Assembly (NCBI GenBank): GCA_018898235.1
Contig: JAHIJU010000084.1
Coordinates: 1 to 6,181, forward strand
Direction: 5' to 3'
DNA length: 6,181 nucleotides
Source of the DNA: Actinomycetota bacterium
GTDB taxonomy: Bacteria > Actinomycetota > Actinomycetes > Actinomycetales > Cellulomonadaceae
The notes under the pieces were generated by a model. That model saw only the letters and a list, made by a program, of their open reading frames with translations, made no database searches and was not told the DNA's origin. Shown in pieces: positions 1-5,049 of the stretch (position 1 is its first letter; the number at the start of each line of letters is the position of its first letter). Both the position numbers and the translations under genes were made by a program.

Positions 1-262
1 CTACGCGCACCGCACGATCTTCACGTTCTACTCGATCGCGTTCGTGCCGTGGGTGGTGCTCACGTTGGTCTACGTGTTCGGCCTGATCATCGGCCCACGC
101 GAGGGCGCGAACCCCAAGGACAGACGGACCGCCGTCTGGGCCGTGGCGGCCGTCGTCGCACTGATCTGCGTGGTCTCGGCGTTCTTCTACCCGATCTGGA
201 CGGCGCAGATCATCCCCTACAGCCAGTGGCACCTGCGAATGTGGCTGCCGAGCTGGATCTAG
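1..262 (+). CDS. pmt: Dolichyl-phosphate-mannose--protein mannosyltransferase, C-terminal fragment
   Basis: Only the last 86 codons are present; the reading frame is open from base 2 and ends at TAG 260-262, so the start lies outside the window. The fragment reads with RTIFTFYSIAFVPWVVL near its beginning, then two hydrophobic helices, then a tail with FFYPIWTAQIIPYSQWH and the ending MWLPSWI. This FYPIWTA...IPY..W..RMWLPSWI ending is the signature I recognise from actinobacterial Pmt (GT39 family, the M. tuberculosis Rv1002c type). The family is a polytopic membrane enzyme that transfers mannose from polyprenyl-phosphate-mannose to Ser/Thr of secreted proteins during Sec export. The catalytic N-terminal part is not visible, so activity cannot be judged. 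It converges on the hexosaminidase gene with 10 bases between stop codons. In mycobacteria pmt also lies near the glp-rimJ-sepX cluster (from recall), which supports the call. Confidence 0.88.
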   Translation, partial: YAHRTIFTFYSIAFVPWVVLTLVYVFGLIIGPREGANPKDRRTAVWAVAAVVALICVVSAFFYPIWTAQIIPYSQWHLRMWLPSWI

Positions 263-272
263 CCGGGCCTCG

Positions 273-1775
273 CTAGCCCACCCAGTCGATCTGGGGGCTG
301 GGGTGCCAGGCGTTGCCGTCGGCGGCCCACAGCGCGGGGTGCCATGCCAGCCGGCGACGGAAGTCGTCCCAGTCGCGGGTGTCCGGGGACGTCCAGCCGA
401 CCTCGGCGAGCGCCGGCAGCCGGGGCAGGAGCATCCACATCAGGTCGTCGCGGGTGCGCAACGTCTCGGTGAAGACCGCGGCCTCCACCCCGACGACGGC
501 ACGGCCGGGCACCCCGGGCAGCACCGTCGCGGGCTCCCAGTCGTAGGCATCGTGGACCTCGACGTGGCCGGCCCAGTCCAGGCCGAGCGGGGTGGTCGGG
601 TCGTACTTGAGGTCGAGGTAGGCCCGCGTCGCCGGTGACATGAGGACGAGCGCACCGCCCTGCACGGCGGCGGCCAGCGGCGCCGGGTCCTGGCGCAGGT
701 CCCAGACCTGCACCACGGTGCCCGGGGCCGGTGACGTGGTCGCGACCTCCTGCCAGCCGACGACGAGCTTGTCGGCCGCCCGGACGGCGGCGGCGGCCTG
801 GCCCACCAGGTCCGCGTACTCCTCGTGCGCCATGGTGAGCACCTCGTCGCCGCCCACGTGCAGGTACGGGCCGGGGGTGAGGTGGGCGAGATCGGTGAAG
901 ACGTCGCGCAGGAAGGCCGAGGTGGCCGGCAGCCCGGCGGTCAGCTGGCTGAAGCCGACCTCGATGCCGTGGTACTCGGGCGTCGGCTCACCACCGGGTA
1001 CCAGATCGCCGCAGGCGTGCAACGCGGCATTGACGTGGCCCGGCACGTCGATCTCGGGCACCACCACGACACCGCGGTCGGCGGCGTAGGCCACCAGATC
1101 CGCCCAGGTCCGCGCGGTGAACGCACCCCCCGGGTCACCGTCGACCGCCGAGCCCGACGACCGCGCGACCAGCTCGGGGCGGCTCGGCAGGTCGAGGCGC
1201 CAACCCTGGTCGTCGGTGAGGTGCAGGTGCAGCACGTCGAGCTTGTAGAGCCACATGAGGTCGATGACGGACTCCAGCACGGCCGGGCCGACGAAGTGCC
1301 GGGCGACGTCGACCGACAGCCCGCGCCACCCGTGGTGCGGGGCGTCCTCGACCTGGACCGCGGGGATGCGCGCACCGTGACCGCCCAGCTCGACGAGCTG
1401 ACGCACGGTCGCGACTCCCCGCGCCAGCCCGAGCGGCCCACGGGCGCGGAGCAGCAACCCGGCGCTGTCCACATCGAGCCGGTACGCCTCCTCGGCCCGG
1501 GCCGCCAGTCCGGGCGCATGACCGGCTGCCCCTGGCGCAGGGACCGGCAGGTCGGTGTCCAGCTCGAGTCGCAGCGCGCCGGGCACCGCCGTCACGGCGT
1601 CGGTGACCTCGACCTCCAGCGCGCGACCGGTGGACCGGGCCAGCACCTCGGCCAGCAACGTGGCGGCCGGCAGCCCGGCCTCGCAGGTGAGCAGCCGGGT
1701 GCCCGCACCCAGCAGCAGCGGCGGCGCCGGCTGTTCGACGAGCACAGCCGGGGCGGGGACGATGTGCACGGTCAT
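273..1775 (-). CDS. Glycoside hydrolase family 20 beta-N-acetylhexosaminidase (cytoplasmic)
   Basis: Predicted 500-residue exo-enzyme that removes terminal beta-linked GlcNAc or GalNAc by substrate-assisted catalysis. Residues about 1-140 form the small N-terminal GH20b-type domain (starting MTVHIVPAPAVLV); residues about 147-465 form the TIM barrel. Visible family motifs are GWRG (substrate Arg151), the strand around HLHLTDDQGWR (184-193), PEIDVPGH (240-247), HVGGDE with the catalytic Asp310-Glu311, W341, W358, YLD (Y386, D388), W401 and E437. These match the Streptomyces plicatus enzyme in order and spacing. One pocket Trp (SpHex W442, from memory) is Phe435 here. There is no signal peptide or lipobox, so the protein should be cytosolic and act on imported or recycled amino-sugar oligomers. 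The ATG at 1775 is chosen because GAGGAG lies 4 bases upstream. It follows the SBF-like transporter by 30 bases and is probably co-transcribed with it. Confidence 0.93.
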   Translation of the reverse strand: MTVHIVPAPAVLVEQPAPPLLLGAGTRLLTCEAGLPAATLLAEVLARSTGRALEVEVTDAVTAVPGALRLELDTDLPVPAPGAAGHAPGLAARAEEAYRLDVDSAGLLLRARGPLGLARGVATVRQLVELGGHGARIPAVQVEDAPHHGWRGLSVDVARHFVGPAVLESVIDLMWLYKLDVLHLHLTDDQGWRLDLPSRPELVARSSGSAVDGDPGGAFTARTWADLVAYAADRGVVVVPEIDVPGHVNAALHACGDLVPGGEPTPEYHGIEVGFSQLTAGLPATSAFLRDVFTDLAHLTPGPYLHVGGDEVLTMAHEEYADLVGQAAAAVRAADKLVVGWQEVATTSPAPGTVVQVWDLRQDPAPLAAAVQGGALVLMSPATRAYLDLKYDPTTPLGLDWAGHVEVHDAYDWEPATVLPGVPGRAVVGVEAAVFTETLRTRDDLMWMLLPRLPALAEVGWTSPDTRDWDDFRRRLAWHPALWAADGNAWHPSPQIDWVG

Positions 1776-1779
1776 GGCG

Positions 1780-1785
1780 CTCCTC
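1780..1785 (-). promoter_or_regulatory. Ribosome binding site of the GH20 gene
   Basis: On the minus strand GAGGAG is followed by CGCC and then the ATG at 1775. It lies in the 30-base gap after the transporter stop codon (TAG 1806-1808), so the hexosaminidase has its own good Shine-Dalgarno rather than depending only on coupling. Confidence 0.6.
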
Positions 1786-1805
1786 GCAGGACGGGCCCGG
1801 CCACG

Positions 1806-2819
1806 CTACCGGGAGGCCACCGGTTCGCCCTGCGACGACTGGCCGAGTCTGCGCGCGAGCATGGCGCACACCGCGAGCTGGAGCTGGTGGAAGACGATGA
1901 CCGGCAGCGCCACGCTCGCCGCCATCGCCGGGGTGAACAGCACCGCGGCCATCGGCAGCCCGGTGGCGAGCGACTTCTTCGACCCGCACATGAGCAGCGC
2001 GATGCGCCCACCGCGGTCCAGCCCGAGGAGCGCTCCCCCGCGCCAGGTGAGCGCCAGCATGGCGCCGAGCACCAGGGCGCACACCACCAGCAACCCGACG
2101 AGCGCGCCGACCGTCAGGTGGGTCCACGCGCCCGAGACGGTGGCCTCGCTCACCGAGGAGTACACCACCAGCACGATCGTGGCCCGGTCGGTCAGCCGGG
2201 TCGTCGAGCCGTGCGCCCGCACCCACGGGCCGAGCCAGCGCTGCACGAGCTGACCCAGCACGAACGGCCCGAGCAGCTGGGTCAGCGTGCCGACCACCGC
2301 ATCGGCCCCGAGGCCCCCGCCCGACCGCCCGAGCAGCCCGGCGACCAGCAGCGGGGTGAGCACGATCCCGAGCAGGTTGGAGGCGGTGGCCCCGGTGATC
2401 GCGCCGGCCACGTCCCCGCGGGCGATCGAGGTGAAGACGATGGAGGACTGCACGGTCGACGGCAGCAGCGACAGGTACAGCACCCCCGTCCGCAGGTCCG
2501 GGCTGAGGAAGGGCGCCTGGCTCGCCAGCAGCCCGAGGATCGGGAACCCGATGAAGGTCGACACCAGGATCGCGCCTTGCAGCCGCCAGCCCCGCACGGC
2601 CGAGCTCAGCTCGGCCCGCGAGGTCCGAACGCCGTAGAGGAAGAACAGCAGCACGATCGCCGCCGTGCTGGCGGTGCCGACCAGGCTCGCCCCGACGCCC
2701 CGGACCGGCAGGAGCAGGCCGAGGACCAGCACTGTGAGGATGGCGACCGTGAGCGGGTCGACGCCGAACCTCGGGCCCGACCGCACGGGCGGGGCGGGGA
2801 CGTCGGGCACGAGCGCCAT
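1806..2819 (-). CDS. SBF-like (bile acid:sodium symporter superfamily, YfeH/SLC10A7 type) transporter
   Basis: 337-residue inner-membrane protein with about nine to ten hydrophobic helices (first at residues 22-39). It matches the SBF-like family that includes E. coli YfeH and human SLC10A7: FFLYGVRTSRAELSSAVRGW (59-78), LLPSTVQSSIVFTSIARGD (118-136) with the following TASNLLGIVLTPLL crossover region (145-158), and CGSKKSLATGLPMAAVLF (278-295). Such proteins are predicted Na+-coupled solute transporters, but the substrate of the bacterial members is mostly unknown. The frame stays open back into the tRNA gene, but those upstream codons are not protein-like. I therefore place the start at the ATG at 2819 (MALVPDVPAPPV), about 20 residues before the first helix. 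The Shine-Dalgarno there is weak (GGATGG, 4 bases before). The hexosaminidase gene follows 30 bases downstream. No clear promoter is visible in 2820-2947. Confidence 0.87.
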   Translation of the reverse strand: MALVPDVPAPPVRSGPRFGVDPLTVAILTVLVLGLLLPVRGVGASLVGTASTAAIVLLFFLYGVRTSRAELSSAVRGWRLQGAILVSTFIGFPILGLLASQAPFLSPDLRTGVLYLSLLPSTVQSSIVFTSIARGDVAGAITGATASNLLGIVLTPLLVAGLLGRSGGGLGADAVVGTLTQLLGPFVLGQLVQRWLGPWVRAHGSTTRLTDRATIVLVVYSSVSEATVSGAWTHLTVGALVGLLVVCALVLGAMLALTWRGGALLGLDRGGRIALLMCGSKKSLATGLPMAAVLFTPAMAASVALPVIVFHQLQLAVCAMLARRLGQSSQGEPVASR

Positions 2820-2947
2820 CGTGCCATCCGGGGCCCGGGGCCGGCGCCGGTCCGGCGTCCGCCCGCCGTGCCAGGTACCGGGGCGAGCGCACGTCGAGCA
2901 CGACGGGCCCGCCGACCATGACCGGCGGCCGTCGGGGCAGCAACGAC

Positions 2948-2975
2948 GAAGGCCCGCCGTCGCCGGCGGGCCTTC
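2948..2975 (-). terminator. Hairpin terminator downstream of tRNA-Ala
   Basis: A perfect 12-bp inverted repeat (arms 2948-2959 and 2964-2975) with a 4-base loop begins five bases past the tRNA 3' end in the transcribed direction. The stem is mostly G/C and has no following T tract, as is common for actinobacterial terminators. It separates the tRNA (and possible sepX read-through) from the transporter-hexosaminidase pair. Because the stem is symmetrical it could act in either direction, but no plus-strand gene ends here. Confidence 0.75.
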
Positions 2976-2980
2976 TGCGG

Positions 2981-3053
2981 TGGAGCCAGGGGGATTCGAA
3001 CCCCCGACCTTCTCATTGCGAACGAGACGCGCTACCAACTGCGCCATGGCCCC
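2981..3053 (-). tRNA. tRNA-Ala (anticodon CGC)
   Basis: A 73-nt cloverleaf can be folded by eye on the minus strand: acceptor stem GGGGCCA pairing with TGGCTCC, D stem GCGC/GCGC with loop AGTTGGTA, anticodon stem TCTCG/TGAGA with loop TTCGCAA, a 5-base variable loop AGGTC, and T stem GGGGG/CCCCC around TTCGAAT. The anticodon CGC reads the GCG alanine codon, which is abundant in this GC-rich DNA. The acceptor stem carries the G3-U70 pair that defines alanine tRNAs, independently confirming identity. A73 is followed by CCG, so the CCA end is not fully encoded and must be added by the nucleotidyltransferase. It has a candidate promoter just upstream and a hairpin terminator just downstream. Confidence 0.97.
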
Positions 3054-3065
3054 AGAAGCGGGAAC

Positions 3066-3071
3066 AGGTTA
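3066..3071 (-). promoter_or_regulatory. Candidate -10 element for tRNA-Ala
   Basis: TAACCT on the minus strand fits the TANNNT actinobacterial -10 consensus and ends 12 bases before the mature tRNA 5' end, predicting a short leader of roughly 5-6 bases. The -35 region at 17-base spacing (TGGAGC, 3089-3094) is weak. The element lies between the sepX stop codon (TGA 3095-3097) and the tRNA, in a small AT-richer patch. Confidence 0.5.
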
Positions 3072-3094
3072 GCACCCGACGGAGGTCGGCTCCA

Positions 3095-4279
3095 TCACAG
3101 GCCGGAGGCCCGACGGCGCTCCAGCACGGCGTCCAGGTCGATGCTGCCGGTGGTCTGCGCCTCGACCTCGACCTCAGCCGCCGCGGCCACTGCCTCGGGC
3201 TCGAGGTCGCCCAGCGGCGCGGGCTCACGGTGCGGGGCCGCCGGCTTGAGCGCGTAGGTGGGCAGCGGGATCGGCACTGGTGACCAGCTGCCGTCGTCCA
3301 CGACCGGGGACGGGTGGGCGGTCGCGGGTTCGACCCCGGCCCGGGCCACCACCGGAGTCGCGCCGGACGCGTGCCGGGCCGTGGCCCCGCTCTCGCCACC
3401 GTCGGCCACGATGACGTCGAACACGTCGGTCATCGCCTGTGAGGGGTGCACCGCACGACCCACGACATCGGCCGGTGCGATCGGCACGGCCGTCGTCGCG
3501 AGGTCCGCGTGCGGGCGCGTCGGGCCCGAGGCCGTACGCGGAGCGGTAGAGGGGGTCCGCGGCTTCGACGCAGCGGGCCTCGACGCGGATGCCTCCCGCG
3601 AGGTCTGCGACGCGGGCGCGGCGGCGACCGGACCCGACACCGGCCGAGCAGCGACGGCGCCGCGTTCGGCCCGGTTGACGAGCTCGCGCCACTGCTCGTC
3701 GTGCCGACGGCCCGAGACCACGGCGCCACGGCCCAGCCCGACGACCAGCACCAGCAGCCCCGCGGGCACCAGGCCCGCCACGATCGGCAGCGCAGGTGCG
3801 GCGGCGACGGCCACCCAGCCGGCCACGGTCGCGACGGCGAGCACGGCAGCGAGCACGCCACGACGGCGGGCCGCGGCGCCTCGTCGGGCCACGGCTGCCG
3901 CGTGCGCCGCCTTGAGCCGGGCCACCTCGCGGACGGCCTCGGCACTCCTACGCTGATCCGTCGCGTGCGGTCGGTCCACGGTGGTGCCTCCTTCGGGCCT
4001 CGATCTGCTCACGGTGTGCTGACCACGCCCGGGCGTCAGCAGCCCGGTGACGTGCCCACTGCGGGTGCAGCCCGCCTGCGCCGGCCGCGTCGGGCGCTGC
4101 TCGACCGGCCGGACCACCCGGCCGGTCGCCGCGACGGCCACCACCCGCAGGGCGGCGGAGTACCGGTCGTCGGCCCGCGACTCGAGCAGCACCTCGCGGT
4201 GCCGACGCACGTGCGGCACCAGATACGTCACCCACAGACCCACCAGCGCGAGCGCCACCAGACCTGCGAGACCTTGCAC
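3095..4279 (-). CDS. sepX: Divisome membrane protein SepX/GlpR
   Basis: 394-residue membrane protein. TM1 is residues 2-20 and runs into WVTYLVPHVRRH and ESRADDRYSAALRV, which closely resembles the start of Streptomyces SepX as I recall it. A poorly conserved stretch follows (50-110), then a basic, Ala-rich helix (111-140), a TM hairpin (about 142-161 and 165-182), an Ala/Pro/Ser/Thr-rich linker (205-265), and a conserved tail with WSPVPIPLPTYALKP (332-346) and DLDAVLERRR (381-390). Homologues localise to division sites: SepX in Streptomyces, and GlpR, the membrane partner of Glp, in Corynebacterium. The glp and rimJ genes immediately upstream agree with this. The GTG at 4279 is the only plausible start: an in-frame TGA lies nine codons upstream, and the first helix begins at residue 2. 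It has no Shine-Dalgarno but sits 6 bases after a TANNNT box. The name GlpR here is unrelated to the glycerol repressor. Confidence 0.88.
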   Translation of the reverse strand: MQGLAGLVALALVGLWVTYLVPHVRRHREVLLESRADDRYSAALRVVAVAATGRVVRPVEQRPTRPAQAGCTRSGHVTGLLTPGRGQHTVSRSRPEGGTTVDRPHATDQRRSAEAVREVARLKAAHAAAVARRGAAARRRGVLAAVLAVATVAGWVAVAAAPALPIVAGLVPAGLLVLVVGLGRGAVVSGRRHDEQWRELVNRAERGAVAARPVSGPVAAAPASQTSREASASRPAASKPRTPSTAPRTASGPTRPHADLATTAVPIAPADVVGRAVHPSQAMTDVFDVIVADGGESGATARHASGATPVVARAGVEPATAHPSPVVDDGSWSPVPIPLPTYALKPAAPHREPAPLGDLEPEAVAAAAEVEVEAQTTGSIDLDAVLERRRASGL

Positions 4280-4285
4280 CTGTCG

Positions 4286-4291
4286 ACGGTA
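4286..4291 (-). promoter_or_regulatory. Candidate -10 element giving a leaderless sepX mRNA
   Basis: TACCGT on the minus strand (TANNNT consensus) is separated by exactly six bases (CGACAG) from the sepX GTG. That spacing would place transcription initiation on the G of the start codon. The lack of any Shine-Dalgarno before the GTG is consistent with leaderless translation, which is common in actinobacteria. No convincing -35 hexamer is visible. The remaining non-coding sequence to 4370 shows only a small hairpin (4321-4339). Confidence 0.5.
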
Positions 4292-4370
4292 GGTGCCGCA
4301 CGCTCACGCGCCCGGCACCGCTCCGGCGTGTCGCCGGGGTGCACGGGACTGCGGGGGTAGATGCAGTCGC

Positions 4371-4429
4371 CCCCGGCGATTCCGAGGCTGGACAGGGCCC
4401 AGCCCTGCTCGACCTCGGAATCGCTGGGG
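4371..4429 (-). terminator. Long stable hairpin after rimJ (terminator, attenuator or mRNA-processing element)
   Basis: The arms 4371-4387 and 4413-4429 form a 17-bp stem (one G-T wobble). An imperfect 5-base section follows (4388-4392 with 4408-4412), then a 6-bp inner stem (4393-4398 with 4402-4407) closed by a 3-base loop. The element begins 8 bases after the rimJ stop codon. There is no T tract on the minus strand, so it would be an actinobacterial-type terminator or partial attenuator separating glp-rimJ from sepX. Confidence 0.6.
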
Positions 4430-4437
4430 TGGGGGGG

Positions 4438-5049
4438 TTAGAGGGACGTTTCGTCGAGTTGGCGGCGGCGCCAGCGTCCGATCAGGCCGTCGGGGAGCTC
4501 CTCGACGGTGACCGCGAACGTGCGGTGGTCGGCCCACTGGCCCTGGATGTGCAGGTAGCGCTCGCGCAGGCCCTCGTCGCGCAGGCCGAGCTTCTCGACC
4601 ACCCGCAACGACGGACGGTTCTCCGGGCGGACGTTCACCTCGATGCGGTGCAGCCCGAGCGTCCCGAAGCAGTGATCGGTGGCCAGGGCGACCGCGGTCG
4701 GCGCGATCCCCAGGCCCGCGACGTGCTGGGCGACCCAGTAGCCGATCGAGGCCCCGCGCAACGAGCCGTAGGTGATCGAGGAGACCGTGAGCTGGCCGAC
4801 GAGCTCGTCGTCGAGGTCGATCGCGAACGGCAGCGCCTGCCCCGACCGCGCCTGGCCGGACAACGTCCGGACGAACTGACCGAAGGTCGGGTGCGGTCCG
4901 GACAGCGGGACCGGGCTCGTCGCATCCCACGGCTCGAGCCAGTCGGCGTTGTCGGCCCGCAGGGTCAACCACCGGTTCTGGTCGCGTCGCCGCAGCGGGC
5001 GCAGGGTCACGGCACCCTCGCGCAGGACCACCGGCCACCCGGTCGCCAT
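4438..5049 (-). CDS. rimJ: RimJ-type GNAT family N-acetyltransferase
   Basis: 203-residue single-domain GNAT acetyltransferase using acetyl-CoA. The N-terminal beta strand reads GAVTLRPLRRRD (12-23). Motif A spans SIGYWVAQHVAGLGIAP (101-117), with the loop AGLGIA as the CoA pyrophosphate-binding (Q/R)xxGxG/A equivalent. HRIEVNVRPEN (134-144) and SLRVVEKLGLRDEG (147-160) are the RimJ/RimL family core. E. coli RimJ acetylates the N terminus of ribosomal protein S5, but in actinobacteria this gene sits in the glp-rimJ-sepX locus and its real substrate is not known to me. The ATG at 5049 is chosen: it overlaps the glp stop as TGATG and has GGAGG four bases upstream. A GTG at 5070 would add seven residues with no better ribosome site. 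The overlap implies translational coupling to glp. A strong hairpin follows the stop. Confidence 0.9.
   Translation of the reverse strand: MATGWPVVLREGAVTLRPLRRRDQNRWLTLRADNADWLEPWDATSPVPLSGPHPTFGQFVRTLSGQARSGQALPFAIDLDDELVGQLTVSSITYGSLRGASIGYWVAQHVAGLGIAPTAVALATDHCFGTLGLHRIEVNVRPENRPSLRVVEKLGLRDEGLRERYLHIQGQWADHRTFAVTVEELPDGLIGRWRRRQLDETSL

Noticed and set aside
259..276. Small inverted repeat CTAGC...GCTAG spanning the stop codons of the converging pmt and hexosaminidase genes.
   Set aside because: Only 5 bp with an 8-base loop, and created largely by two TAG stops facing each other; too weak to call a bidirectional terminator.
825..2921. A 698-codon open frame on the plus strand across the hexosaminidase and transporter genes.
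   Set aside because: The translation is an Arg/Gly/Gln/His-rich, low-complexity antisense shadow without any recognisable domain. Both opposite-strand genes have clear family motifs over the whole stretch.
1135..2943. A 602-codon minus-strand open frame overlapping the transporter; its beginning reads VVLDVRSPRYLARR, faintly like the first strand of a rhodanese or hydrolase.
   Set aside because: The resemblance covers about 14 residues only, and the rest is Arg/Ala/Pro-rich shadow of the transporter and hexosaminidase frames. No homologous fold can be continued.
2820..3047. Extending the transporter N terminus to an ATG at 3047.
   Set aside because: The extra 76 codons run through the tRNA gene and its terminator and do not look like protein. 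The ATG is part of the tRNA acceptor/D-arm sequence.
2981..3053. tRNA-Ala as an integration (attachment) site for a mobile element.
   Set aside because: No integrase gene and no second copy of the tRNA 3' segment is visible in the window; the flanking genes look like ordinary chromosome.
4321..4339. Short hairpin (6 G/C pairs plus a wobble extension, 3-base loop) in the rimJ-sepX spacer, considered as an operator for sepX.
   Set aside because: Such short G/C palindromes are expected often in DNA this GC-rich, and its position about 30 bases upstream of the -10 does not match a known site I can name.
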